From contig JALEKD010000010.1 in the NCBI GenBank assembly GCA_022769285.1, positions 1 to 64,000 of the forward strand: a stretch of DNA of 64,000 bases, read 5' to 3'. Source of the stretch: Prevotella sp. Its GTDB lineage: Bacteria > Bacteroidota > Bacteroidia > Bacteroidales > Bacteroidaceae. The position numbers and the translations under genes were made by a program. How positions within the stretch are numbered: position 1 is the stretch's first letter; the number at the start of each line of letters is the position of its first letter. This document shows positions 16,947-25,300 of the stretch, in pieces. The notes beneath the pieces were generated by a model. It was not told where the DNA came from and made no database searches. It saw nothing but the letters and a program-made list of their open reading frames with translations.

Positions 16947-19900
16947 ATGAAGGATGAAAGCATAAAGAAAGTGTTGCTGCTGGGTTCCGGCGCATTGAAA
17001 ATCGGTGAGGCGGGCGAGTTCGACTACTCTGGCTCACAGGCCTTGAAGGCTCTGCGCGAGGAGGGAGTGGAGACGGTTCTTATCAACCCTAACATTGCCA
17101 CCGTCCAGACCTCAGAGGGTGTGGCAGACCAGATATATTTTCTGCCCGTTCAGCCTTATTTCGTAGAGCGGGTCATCGAGAAGGAACGTCCTGACGGCAT
17201 CTTGCTCAGCTTTGGAGGTCAGACAGCCCTTAACTGTGGTGTCGAGCTTTACCAGAGTGGTGTACTCGAAAAATATAACGTGCGCGTGCTGGGTACTCCT
17301 GTCCAGGCCATCATGGATACTGAAGACCGCGAACTTTTTGTTGAGAAGCTCAACGAGATAAACGTCAAGACTATTAATAGCGAGGCTTGCGAGAACATAG
17401 AGCAGGTGCGCCGCGCGGCTGCCGACCTAGGTTATCCGGTTATCATCCGTGCCGCCTACGCCTTGGGTGGCCTTGGTAGTGGTTTCGCTGACAACGAGGA
17501 CGAACTGAACCGCCTGGCCGAGAAGGCTTTCTCTTTCTCGCCTCAGGTATTGGTCGAGAAGAGTCTTAAAGGTTGGAAGGAGATAGAATATGAGGTCGTT
17601 CGCGACCGCTTCGACAACTGTATCACGGTCTGTAACATGGAGAACTTTGACCCGCTGGGCATCCATACGGGCGAGTCTATCGTTATCGCGCCGTCGCAGA
17701 CTCTCACTAACAGCGAGTATCATAAGTTGCGCGCGCTGTCCATTAAGATTATCCGGCATATCGGTATCGTGGGCGAGTGTAATGTACAGTATGCCTTCGA
17801 CCCGGCCAGCGAGGATTATCGCGTCATTGAGGTTAACGCTCGGTTGAGCCGCTCCTCGGCACTGGCTTCTAAGGCCACGGGCTACCCGTTGGCCTTTGTA
17901 GCTGCCAAGTTGGGCATGGGCTATGGTCTGTTCGAGTTGAAGAACTCGGTGACCAAGACTACGAGTGCCTTCTTTGAGCCGGCACTTGACTACGTGGTCT
18001 GCAAGATTCCCCGGTGGGACTTGTCTAAGTTCCGTGGTGTCGACAAGGAGCTGGGATCCAGCATGAAGTCGGTAGGAGAGGTGATGGCCATCGGCCGAAA
18101 CTTCGAGGAAGCCATACAGAAAGGCTTGCGTATGATAGGACAGGGCATGCACGGCTTTGTGGAAAACAAGGAACTCGAGATACCCAACATTGACGAAGCC
18201 CTGAGGGAGCCCACTGACAAGCGAGTATTCGTTATCTCCAAGGCCATGCACAAGGGCTACACTGTAGACCAGATTCATGACCTGACTAAGATTGATAAGT
18301 GGTTCCTGGACAAGCTGAAGCATATTATTGATATTGATGAGGAACTGAAGGGGTGTAACGTCAACACCCTGGACAAGGAGTTGCTCCGCACTGCTAAGGT
18401 CTATGGATTTACTGACTTCCAGATAGCCCGCGCCATCGGTCTTGAGGCTGAGATTGGCAACATGCACAAGGCTACGATGGTGGTGCGTAGTCTGCGTAAG
18501 AACTACGGCATCCTGCCTGTGGTCAAACAGATAGACACCTTGGCTGCCGAGTATCCCGCTCAGACCAATTATCTGTATGTCACTTATGCTGGTGTGGCTT
18601 CCGACGTCTCGTTCTCCAATGACAAGCGTTCGGTTATCGTTCTTGGTTCTGGTGCTTACCGTATCGGTAGCTCGGTAGAGTTTGACTGGTGCGGTGTTCA
18701 GGCTCTGAACACCATCCGTCGTGAGGGCTACCGCTCTATTATGATTAACTATAACCCCGAGACCGTTTCTACTGACTATGATATGTGCGACCGCCTCTAT
18801 TTCGATGAGCTTACATTCGAGCGCGTGCTTGATATTATCGAAATGGAAAATCCCCATGGCGTTGTCGTTTCTACAGGTGGACAGATACCTAACAATCTGG
18901 CCATGTGGCTGGATCAGGAGAATGTGCCTATCTTGGGAACATCGGCTAAGGACATTGACAATGCCGAAGACCGGGCCAAGTTCTCGGCCATGCTTACCGC
19001 CAGGGGTATCAACCAGCCTGAGTGGAGCGCCCTTACCAGCATGGAGGACATCGGCAAGTTTGTCGACAGGGTAGGCTTCCCTGTGCTGGTGCGTCCCTCA
19101 TACGTGCTGTCGGGTGCGGCTATGAACGTGTGCTCCAATGAGGAAGAGCTGAAGAAGTTCCTCCAGCTGGCAGCTAACGTGAGCGAGGACCATCCCGTCG
19201 TGGTGTCCAAGTTCATTGAGCATGCCAAGGAAATAGAGATGGATGCTGTCGCCAAGAATGGCGAGATATTGGCCTATGCCATCAGCGAGCATATAGAGTT
19301 TGCCGGTGTACACTCGGGCGATGCCACTATCCAGTTCCCGCCCCAGAAGCTGTATGTCGAGACGGTTCGCCGTATCAAGCGTGTCAGCAGGGAGATAGCC
19401 GCAGCGCTGCATATCAATGGGCCGTTCAACATTCAGTTTATGGCGCGCGACAATGACATCCTGGTCATTGAGTGTAATCTGCGCGCGTCGCGCTCCTTCC
19501 CATTCGTGAGCAAGGTTCTAAAGCTCAACCTTATCGAGTTGGCCACCAAGGTTATGTTGGGACTTCCCGTGGAGAAGCCCAAGAAAAATCTCTTTGACTT
19601 GGACTACGTGGGCATCAAGGCCAGCCAGTTCTCGTTCAACCGCTTGCAGAAGGCCGACCCTGTCTTGGGTGTCGACATGAGCTCTACAGGTGAGGTGGGC
19701 TGTCTGGGCGATGATACTAACCAAGCCCTGCTCAAGGCAATGCTCAGTGTGGGTCACCGCATACCTAAGCATACCGTACTGCTTTCTACGGGTGGTGCCA
19801 AGCAGAAGGCCGAACTGTTAGAGACGGCCAAGACGCTGAGGGAGCATGGCTACGAACTTTATGCAACAGGTGGTACATCTAAGTATCTGTCGGACAATGG

Positions 19901-20174
19901 TGTGGCCAACACCATGGTTTATTGGCCATCGGATGAGGGCAAGGAGCCCCAGGCCCTTACCCTGATGCACGAGCATAAGATTGATATGGTGGTGAATATT
20001 CCCAAGGATCTGACGCAGCACGAGCTGACCAACGGATACAAGATTCGCCGTACAGCCATTGACTTGAATATTCCACTGATAACCAACAGCCGTCTGGCCA
20101 GTGCTTTCATCCATGCTTTCTGTACCTTGAAGTTGGATGACGTTGACATCAAGTCATGGAACGAGTATAAGTAA
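16947..20174 (+). CDS. carB: Carbamoyl-phosphate synthase large subunit
   Basis: This subunit makes carbamoyl phosphate from bicarbonate, ammonia and two ATP for pyrimidines and arginine. The 1075-residue protein has the duplicated ATP-grasp layout: the first half starts KKVLLLGSGALKIGEAGEFD, the second repeats it at about residue 565 (VIVLGSGAYRIGSSVEFD). A C-terminal MGS-like allosteric domain (ATGGTSKYLSDNG) is present. Length and domain order are standard. It is the last gene of the purF-carA-carB run, followed by a terminator. Confidence 0.98.
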   Translation: MKDESIKKVLLLGSGALKIGEAGEFDYSGSQALKALREEGVETVLINPNIATVQTSEGVADQIYFLPVQPYFVERVIEKERPDGILLSFGGQTALNCGVELYQSGVLEKYNVRVLGTPVQAIMDTEDRELFVEKLNEINVKTINSEACENIEQVRRAAADLGYPVIIRAAYALGGLGSGFADNEDELNRLAEKAFSFSPQVLVEKSLKGWKEIEYEVVRDRFDNCITVCNMENFDPLGIHTGESIVIAPSQTLTNSEYHKLRALSIKIIRHIGIVGECNVQYAFDPASEDYRVIEVNARLSRSSALASKATGYPLAFVAAKLGMGYGLFELKNSVTKTTSAFFEPALDYVVCKIPRWDLSKFRGVDKELGSSMKSVGEVMAIGRNFEEAIQKGLRMIGQGMHGFVENKELEIPNIDEALREPTDKRVFVISKAMHKGYTVDQIHDLTKIDKWFLDKLKHIIDIDEELKGCNVNTLDKELLRTAKVYGFTDFQIARAIGLEAEIGNMHKATMVVRSLRKNYGILPVVKQIDTLAAEYPAQTNYLYVTYAGVASDVSFSNDKRSVIVLGSGAYRIGSSVEFDWCGVQALNTIRREGYRSIMINYNPETVSTDYDMCDRLYFDELTFERVLDIIEMENPHGVVVSTGGQIPNNLAMWLDQENVPILGTSAKDIDNAEDRAKFSAMLTARGINQPEWSALTSMEDIGKFVDRVGFPVLVRPSYVLSGAAMNVCSNEEELKKFLQLAANVSEDHPVVVSKFIEHAKEIEMDAVAKNGEILAYAISEHIEFAGVHSGDATIQFPPQKLYVETVRRIKRVSREIAAALHINGPFNIQFMARDNDILVIECNLRASRSFPFVSKVLKLNLIELATKVMLGLPVEKPKKNLFDLDYVGIKASQFSFNRLQKADPVLGVDMSSTGEVGCLGDDTNQALLKAMLSVGHRIPKHTVLLSTGGAKQKAELLETAKTLREHGYELYATGGTSKYLSDNGVANTMVYWPSDEGKEPQALTLMHEHKIDMVVNIPKDLTQHELTNGYKIRRTAIDLNIPLITNSRLASAFIHAFCTLKLDDVDIKSWNEYK

Positions 20175-20200
20175 AATTTGCCCCATACCCTTTATAACAG

Positions 20201-20237
20201 AAAAGGCGACTGCGCATAAGTAGCAGTCTGCCTTTTT
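20201..20237 (+). terminator. Intrinsic terminator after carB
   Basis: AAAAGGCGACTGC pairs with GCAGTCTGCCTTTT (one bulged T) around a 9-nt loop, ending in a T-tract. Confidence 0.78.
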
Positions 20238-20355
20238 CTTTCTCCGGGTATCTCTGGTGTTTGCCGTGATTGTCCCCACCAAATTATCTATTGACTTCTA
20301 TCAGAATTTATGTTGGCTGCGGAAGTGGCTGGAGCCTTTACGTGATGTATGGGAA

Positions 20356-20389
20356 CAAAAAAGCCGTCCAGAACTGAGTTCCGGACGGC
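20356..20389 (-). terminator. Intrinsic terminator of the small lipoprotein gene
   Basis: On the minus strand a near-perfect palindrome (20389-20363, arms GCCGTCCGGAACT and AGTTCTGGACGGC) is followed by six T. It supports a real transcript from the 55-codon gene. Confidence 0.8.
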
Positions 20390-20414
20390 AGTCTCTTTTT
20401 CTGTTCGTACTAAA

Positions 20415-20582
20415 TTACTCAGCTACAGCAGCAGTATCAGTAGCAGCAGTGTCAGCAGCAGCGCTGTCAACAGTTACAGCAGTGTCAGAGTCAGCGTTAG
20501 CAGCGGGCTCAGCTGTTTTGTTACCACAAGATGCGAAAGAGATAGCTGCAATAGCAGCGAACATTAAAACTAATTTCTTCAT
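20415..20582 (-). CDS. Small alanine-rich lipoprotein, 55 residues
   Basis: Translation of the minus strand from ATG 20582 gives a 55-residue peptide: a signal sequence (MKKLVLMFAAIAAISFASC) ending in a lipobox cysteine at position 19, GNK, then a low-complexity tail of Ala, Asp, Thr and Val in a repeating DTAA/DSAA pattern. The frame ends with TAA at 20417-20415. A TACCTTTG box lies about 52 nt upstream and a strong terminator 25 nt downstream, so it is a complete single-gene unit. Small lipoproteins of this kind are common in Bacteroidota; the function is unknown. Confidence 0.8.
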   Translation of the reverse strand: MKKLVLMFAAIAAISFASCGNKTAEPAANADSDTAVTVDSAAADTAATDTAAVAE

Positions 20583-20633
20583 TTTCTTTGCTTTTTAAAT
20601 CTGTAAAACAATCATTTGTTTATTAAAACACTG

Positions 20634-20641
20634 CAAAGGTA
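20634..20641 (-). promoter_or_regulatory. -7 box of the small lipoprotein gene
   Basis: TACCTTTG on the minus strand, 52 nt before the ATG. A TTTG partner is not evident. Confidence 0.5.
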
Positions 20642-20920
20642 AGTATTTTTTTTATACGCCGTTCATTTTTTAGTGATTTTTTTTAGGTCTAACTGTAACT
20701 TTTTTGAAACTAATTGTAAATCAATAGCTTTTTGATTGTGAATAAAAGTTAATGATTGGTAGCTGCGGTGAAGTGGGCAGTTATCGCGGGCAAAAAATAT
20801 GTTGATGAGTGTAGGAAAGGGGATCGTAGCCATAGCATGTGTGGCCCCTATCTCATGTGTATGTGTCGGTAAATGGATGGGGTGGGATAGTGGCGGGAGG
20901 TACTGCAGTTGTCAGTTGTT

Positions 20921-20938
20921 ATACCTTATTATATATAC
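20921..20938. repeat. AT-rich box, copy 2
   Basis: ATACCTTATTATATATAC, close to the consensus of the seven intergenic copies, about 300 nt upstream of mtaB. Confidence 0.65.
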
Positions 20939-21124
20939 AATGGTGTGGGTGCCCTTCTTGATAGGTTGGGCATGGTGGATAGCATATTAGTTGCATCCTT
21001 TGTTAGTACCATGGTATGCTACTTTGCGTTGTCTGTTAGTTCTGGTTCGACGCAGACAAGGGTTAGAAGAGGGAATGGTAGCTTTACCTCAACGGCGCAA
21101 ATTGTAAAAAACTTCGTCTTTTAC

Positions 21125-21155
21125 TTTGCTCTGTCTTCGGTTTGCACTAACTTTG
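21125..21155 (+). promoter_or_regulatory. Promoter of mtaB inside a diverged repeat unit
   Basis: TTTG (21125-21128) and TAACTTTG (21148-21155) are 19 nt apart. The surrounding GGTTTGCACTAACTTTGCAT matches the repeat units at 43335-43490, so the repeat carries the -7 box. Confidence 0.72.
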
Positions 21156-21236
21156 CATACGATAGGGTGGTAGGGGCCTTAGCAGTCGCTATCTAACCAT
21201 AGGTTATACCTATCTTCATATAATATAATATTGAGA

Positions 21237-22577
21237 ATGATAGATACATCAGCTTTTCAAGGAAAGAAAGCCGCTTATTATACCTTGGGGTGTAAACTAA
21301 ATTTTTCGGAAACTTCAACCTTTGGCAAGACGCTTCAGGAGATGGGGGTCGCTACTGTGTCCGAAGGTGAGCAGGCTGATATCTGCCTGATTAATACCTG
21401 CTCGGTAACCGAGGTGGCCGACCGTAAGTGCCGAACAGCCATACGGCGCATGGTGCGCGAGAACCCAGGGTCCTTTGTGGTCGTTACTGGTTGTTATGCC
21501 CAGTTGGAATCCGAGAAAGTAGCTCAGATAGACGGCGTCGACTTGGTTTTGGGCAGTAATGAGAAAGCCCACCTGATACAGTACCTCTCCGACGCGTGGA
21601 CTAACCGTGGCGGTGAGGGCCATCTGCACCGTTTCCACTCTGTTAAGACTAAGGAGATACGTACCTTCCAGCCCTCGTGTTCGCGGGGCAACCGTACCCG
21701 CTATTTCCTTAAAGTACAGGATGGCTGCAACTACTTCTGTACCTACTGTACCATCCCTTATGCCCGTGGCTTCTCTCGCAATCCGTCTATCAGTTCTCTG
21801 GTAGAGCAGGCTGAGCACGCCGCTGCTGAGGGTGGCAAGGAGATAGTACTTACTGGTGTCAATATTGGTGACTTTGGCCGTAGTACGGGCGAACGCTTCA
21901 TCGATCTGGTTCGTGCCCTTGATGGCGTGCAGGGCATTAGCCGTTTCCGCATATCCAGCCTGGAACCCGATCTGCTCGACGACGCCCTCATCGGCTACTG
22001 CGCACACAGCCGTGCCTTTATGCCTCACTTCCACATACCCCTTCAGAGCGGTTCCGATCATGTGTTGCGTCTTATGCACCGCCGCTACGACAAGGAACTT
22101 TTTGCCCATAAGATAAAGCTCATCAAAGCATTGATGCCCGACGCCTTTATAGGCGTCGACGTGATGGTGGGCTGTCGCGGCGAACATCCTGAGCATTTCG
22201 AGGAATGTTACGATTTCCTCCGTAGTCTGGATGTTACTCAGTTGCATGTCTTCCCGTACTCAGAGCGTCCGGGCACTTCGGCCCTTGCCATTCCCTATGT
22301 GGTCGACGAGCACGAAAAGCGTGTTCGCTGTAACCGCCTGTTGGAACTTAGCACCGAGAAGACCCACGATTTTTATAGCCGTTACATAGGCACCGAGGCC
22401 GAAGTACTCTTCGAACGGGCCACCCGTGGCCGTATGATGCATGGGTTTACCCGCAACTATATTCGGGTAGAACTCTCGCCGGCCCAGGCACGCGAGGAAT
22501 ATGACAATCAGTTGCTGTGGGTACGCCTCGGCGACTTCAATCACGATAAGACAGCCCTGCGGGCCACGCTGCTATGA
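21237..22577 (+). CDS. mtaB: tRNA t6A37 methylthiotransferase
   Basis: This radical-SAM enzyme adds a methylthio group to N6-threonylcarbamoyladenosine at tRNA position 37. The 446-residue protein has three N-terminal cluster cysteines (LGCKLN, NTCSVT, TGCYAQ), the radical-SAM triad CNYFCTYC, and a TRAM-like C-terminal region. The LGCKLN start is typical of MtaB rather than MiaB. ATG 21237 was chosen over an in-frame TTG two codons earlier. The stop overlaps the next gene by 4 nt. It is a housekeeping enzyme and need not belong functionally with the PqqD-like gene downstream. Confidence 0.93.
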   Translation: MIDTSAFQGKKAAYYTLGCKLNFSETSTFGKTLQEMGVATVSEGEQADICLINTCSVTEVADRKCRTAIRRMVRENPGSFVVVTGCYAQLESEKVAQIDGVDLVLGSNEKAHLIQYLSDAWTNRGGEGHLHRFHSVKTKEIRTFQPSCSRGNRTRYFLKVQDGCNYFCTYCTIPYARGFSRNPSISSLVEQAEHAAAEGGKEIVLTGVNIGDFGRSTGERFIDLVRALDGVQGISRFRISSLEPDLLDDALIGYCAHSRAFMPHFHIPLQSGSDHVLRLMHRRYDKELFAHKIKLIKALMPDAFIGVDVMVGCRGEHPEHFEECYDFLRSLDVTQLHVFPYSERPGTSALAIPYVVDEHEKRVRCNRLLELSTEKTHDFYSRYIGTEAEVLFERATRGRMMHGFTRNYIRVELSPAQAREEYDNQLLWVRLGDFNHDKTALRATLL

Positions 22578-24064
22578 AACTTGCCATCGTAATACTCAAT
22601 TGGAACGGCAGGCAGATGCTCGAACGCTATCTGCCGTCGGTCGTGGCCGAGGTGTCCGCTGATTGTACCGTCTATGTGGCCGACAATGCGTCATCCGACG
22701 ACTCCCTCGCCCTCCTCCGTAACCACTTCCCGCAGGTTCGGCTCATCGTCCTTGATACTAATTATGGTTTCGCAGAGGGTTATAACAAGGCCCTTGGTCA
22801 GATAGAGGCCGAGTACTATCTGCTCCTTAACACCGATGTGCAGGTAACGCCTCACTGGCTTCGCCCCCTGCTGCTCTTCATGGATCAGAGTCCTGACGTG
22901 GCTGCCTGTCAGCCTAAACTGCTCTCCATGGCCGACCACGGCCAGTTTGAGTACGCCGGCGCCTGCGGCGGATTTATCGACCGCTATGGCTACCCTTACT
23001 GCCGCGGCCGTATTTTTGATACCGTTGAACACGATGTTGGGCAGTACGATACCCCTATGCCCATCCAGTGGGCCACGGGTGCCTGCCTGCTCATACGCAG
23101 CGCCGACTACTGGAACGCCGGTGGTCTGGATGGCCGCTTTTTTGCTCATAATGAGGAGATAGACCTCTGCTGGCGCCTGCGCCTTACCGGCCGGCAGATT
23201 TACTGCGTTCCCCAGAGCCAGGTCTATCATGTGGGTGGCGGTACCCTTAATAAGAGCAATCCTCGCAAGACCTACCTCAACTTCCGTAACAACCTCACCA
23301 TGCTTTATAAGAACCTGCCAGACAGCGACTTGCAGCGGGTGATGCGTGTGCGGTGGCTGTTAGATTATGTGGCTGCCATCGAGATGCTGCTGCTCCAGCA
23401 CAGCTGGGGCGATTTCATGGCTGTTGTCCGTGCCCGGCGTGCTTTCCATGCCTGGCGCCATCAGTTTGAGGCCGACCGCGACCGCATCCAGCGCTCTCGC
23501 ATCAGCCAGTCTGACGACGTGCGCTCTCCTTATAGCATCCTGTGGCAGTATTACGTTCACCACAAGCGCACTTTTGCTGAACTCCAGCTCCAGACACAGA
23601 TAGAGCGCAAGACCATTCCCAATGTCATGCTGTTGCCTAATGTGGCCGACTTGCTGGCCGAGGGCCATACCGTGACCCTGCCACTCCGGGGAAACAGCAT
23701 GCGACCATTCTTGGAGGATAACCGCGACAAGGGGTTGCTCATCAAGGCGGGCGACTTCTCTGTGGGCGATGCCGTGCTGGCTCAGGTGGCTCCCGGAACC
23801 TATGTGCTCCATCGTATTGTGCGCATCAAGGGCGATGCGATTACCCTCTGTGGCGACGGCAACCTGACTAACGAGTACTGTCGCCGTCAGGACGTAATAG
23901 GTTTTGTCGTGGGCTTCTACCGCAAGGGCCGTGCCCGTCTGGATCGTACTAATGGGTTCAAGTGGGGTCTCTACTCCGTAGTGTGGATGTCGCTGCGGCC
24001 GGTGCGCCGATACCTGTTGGCGGCTTATCGCCGTATCTGGCTGAAACTATTCAAACCAATATAA
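22574..24064 (+). CDS. Family 2 glycosyltransferase fused to an S26 signal-peptidase-like domain
   Basis: Residues 1 to about 338 form a complete GT2 transferase (VILNWNGR start, NTDV metal site near D88, HNEEIDLCWR around 192-201). An extra domain follows at about 345-455: LRGNSMRPF contains a Ser (S375) in the signal-peptidase/LexA position, LHRIVRIKGD contains H413, and CGDGN follows. A Ser-His pair with this spacing resembles the SipW/archaeal type of S26 peptidase. The C-terminus (460-496) is basic and possibly membrane-associated, but no clear spanning helix is seen. In its relatives, as I recall them, the transferase ends near the SILWQYY segment, so the peptidase-like part appears joined in frame. 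A PqqD-like gene follows after 9 nt. Catalysis by the second domain is unproven. Confidence 0.82.
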   Translation: MKLAIVILNWNGRQMLERYLPSVVAEVSADCTVYVADNASSDDSLALLRNHFPQVRLIVLDTNYGFAEGYNKALGQIEAEYYLLLNTDVQVTPHWLRPLLLFMDQSPDVAACQPKLLSMADHGQFEYAGACGGFIDRYGYPYCRGRIFDTVEHDVGQYDTPMPIQWATGACLLIRSADYWNAGGLDGRFFAHNEEIDLCWRLRLTGRQIYCVPQSQVYHVGGGTLNKSNPRKTYLNFRNNLTMLYKNLPDSDLQRVMRVRWLLDYVAAIEMLLLQHSWGDFMAVVRARRAFHAWRHQFEADRDRIQRSRISQSDDVRSPYSILWQYYVHHKRTFAELQLQTQIERKTIPNVMLLPNVADLLAEGHTVTLPLRGNSMRPFLEDNRDKGLLIKAGDFSVGDAVLAQVAPGTYVLHRIVRIKGDAITLCGDGNLTNEYCRRQDVIGFVVGFYRKGRARLDRTNGFKWGLYSVVWMSLRPVRRYLLAAYRRIWLKLFKPI

Positions 24065-24073
24065 ACCAAAGAG

Positions 24074-24343
24074 ATGAAAGCTAAAAAAGGATTTAAGCTC
24101 CGCGATGTATGCGGAGAGAAGATTTTGCTGGCCGAGGGTGCCGAGAATATAGATTTTAGCAACATTATCTGCATGAACGCCAGCTCGGCTTATCTGTGGG
24201 AAAACCTGGAGGAGCGCGAGTTTACGGCCGAGGACATGGCCAAGTTGCTTACCGACCAGTATGAGGTCGACGATGCTACAGCCTTAGCCGATGCCAAGGC
24301 CCTGGCCGACCAGTGGTACAGCTATGGCATCATAGAGCTGTAA
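24074..24343 (+). CDS. PqqD-like small protein
   Basis: An 89-residue protein with the PqqD/RRE pattern: an N-terminal beta segment (RDVCGEKILLAEG), LNASSAYLWE-like core (MNASSAYLWENL), an acidic helix and a C-terminal helix ending YGIIEL. PqqD-fold proteins hold leader peptides for modifying enzymes in PQQ and RiPP pathways. No precursor peptide or dedicated radical-SAM maturase is visible nearby. The closest partner is the S26-like domain fused to the upstream glycosyltransferase; I recall free S24/S26 peptidase plus PqqD pairs in Bacteroidales. A role in presenting a peptide to that domain is a hypothesis. Confidence 0.82.
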   Translation: MKAKKGFKLRDVCGEKILLAEGAENIDFSNIICMNASSAYLWENLEEREFTAEDMAKLLTDQYEVDDATALADAKALADQWYSYGIIEL

Positions 24344-24349
24344 CATCGT

Positions 24350-24404
24350 AGAGTGCTGGATAGCGGTAGCTACCCGGCGCTCTCTGTATCATGGCTACGG
24401 GTAG
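24350..24404 (+). terminator. Overlapping hairpins after the PqqD-like gene
   Basis: AGAGTGCTGG pairs with CCGGCGCTCT (24374-24383), and the alternative CTACCCG pairs with CGGGTAG (24398-24404). The two stems exclude each other. No T-tract follows, so termination is uncertain. Confidence 0.45.
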
Positions 24405-24423
24405 TGTAAAAGCCACCGATTTA

Positions 24424-24455
24424 TTTGGCTCTATCGGCAAAAAAGCGTATTTTTG
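24424..24455 (+). promoter_or_regulatory. Promoter of the metallo-beta-lactamase-fold gene
   Basis: TTTG (24424-24427) and TATTTTTG (24448-24455) are 20 nt apart. It places the transcript start after the upstream TTG of the open frame, supporting ATG 24479. Confidence 0.75.
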
Positions 24456-24478
24456 CAGTCAAATTTGAGGATACGTTA

Positions 24479-25300
24479 ATGCTTAATTTTATATCTTTCG
24501 GTAGCGGGAGCAGCGGTAATTGCTACTATCTTTATAATCAGGATGATAGTCTGATGATTGATGTCGGCGTAGGTCTGCGCACACTCAAGAAGCATTTTCA
24601 CAACTACGGTCTCCGGCTTAGCGATGTACAGAATATTATTGTAACCCATGACCACGCCGACCACATCAAGTCGGCTGGCAGTATCAGCAAGGAATTTAAT
24701 ATTCCCGTCTATGCCACCGAACGTGTTCACCATGGTCTGGATCACAACTATTGCATCCGGGCCAAAATCCCAGTTGGCTGTAAGCGTATAGTGGCTTATG
24801 GTCAGACGGTTCAGGTGGGCCATTTCGCGGTTACCCCTTTCCATGTGCCTCACGATAGTCAGGACAATGTGGGTTACATCATCGGCTATCATGGCATCAC
24901 CTTTGTGCTGGCCACCGATGTCGGCGAGGTTACCCCCGACATAGCCCAGGCTATTGGCCAGGCCGATTATCTTATCATCGAGGCCAACCATGATGAGGAT
25001 ATGCTGCTCAACGGTCCCTATTCGCCCTACCTCAAGCAGCGGGTGATGAGTTCCAGGGGCCATCTGAGCAATGCCAACTGCGGGCGGGCCATCGCGGCCT
25101 ACGCCTCAGCCCACTTGCGCCATGTATGGCTGTGCCATCTCAGCGAGGAGAACAATCACCCGGAGCTGGCGCGTAAGACGGTGGAGCAGCAGTTAGCTGA
25201 TAAAGGTATTGTAGTAGGCGAGGCGCTTCAGTTAGATGTCCTGAAACGCAAGATACCCTCTGAGATATTCCACCTTACGGCTGCTGGCGAGCAGCTGTAA
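24479..25300 (+). CDS. Metallo-beta-lactamase-fold hydrolase, YycJ/WalJ-like
   Basis: A 273-residue protein starting MLNFISFGSGSSGNCYYL, the usual N-terminus of the YycJ/WalJ group, with the metal motif THDHADH near residue 60 and further ligands in HVPHDSQDN and LATDVGE. Relatives are cytoplasmic phosphodiesterases or nucleases, some linked to cell-wall control or DNA repair; the substrate here is unknown. The 3' end overlaps the convergent glycosyltransferase gene by 26 nt, so transcripts of the two genes are antisense at their ends. Confidence 0.88.
   Translation: MLNFISFGSGSSGNCYYLYNQDDSLMIDVGVGLRTLKKHFHNYGLRLSDVQNIIVTHDHADHIKSAGSISKEFNIPVYATERVHHGLDHNYCIRAKIPVGCKRIVAYGQTVQVGHFAVTPFHVPHDSQDNVGYIIGYHGITFVLATDVGEVTPDIAQAIGQADYLIIEANHDEDMLLNGPYSPYLKQRVMSSRGHLSNANCGRAIAAYASAHLRHVWLCHLSEENNHPELARKTVEQQLADKGIVVGEALQLDVLKRKIPSEIFHLTAAGEQL

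Larger units (their letters stand above)
20583..21236. other. Intergenic region of 650 nt
   Basis: AT-rich near 20640-20760, then an AT-rich box (20921-20938) and one diverged copy of the TTTGCACTATCTTTG repeat that forms the mtaB promoter. Reading frames of 60-95 codons here lack start context and recognisable similarity. I see no protein gene. Confidence 0.6.

Noticed and set aside
17427..18857. Another 476-codon open frame antisense to carB.
   Set aside because: The carB frame has the full carbamoyl-phosphate synthase domain series; the antisense frame has no domain features.
20909..21196. A 95-codon plus-strand frame with two hydrophobic stretches upstream of mtaB.
   Set aside because: It overlaps the mtaB promoter repeat, has no promoter of its own, and its composition is that of a low-complexity gap.
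21237..24343. A RiPP cluster with MtaB as the radical-SAM maturase.
   Set aside because: MtaB has the complete tRNA methylthiotransferase motifs and is a housekeeping enzyme; no precursor peptide is visible.
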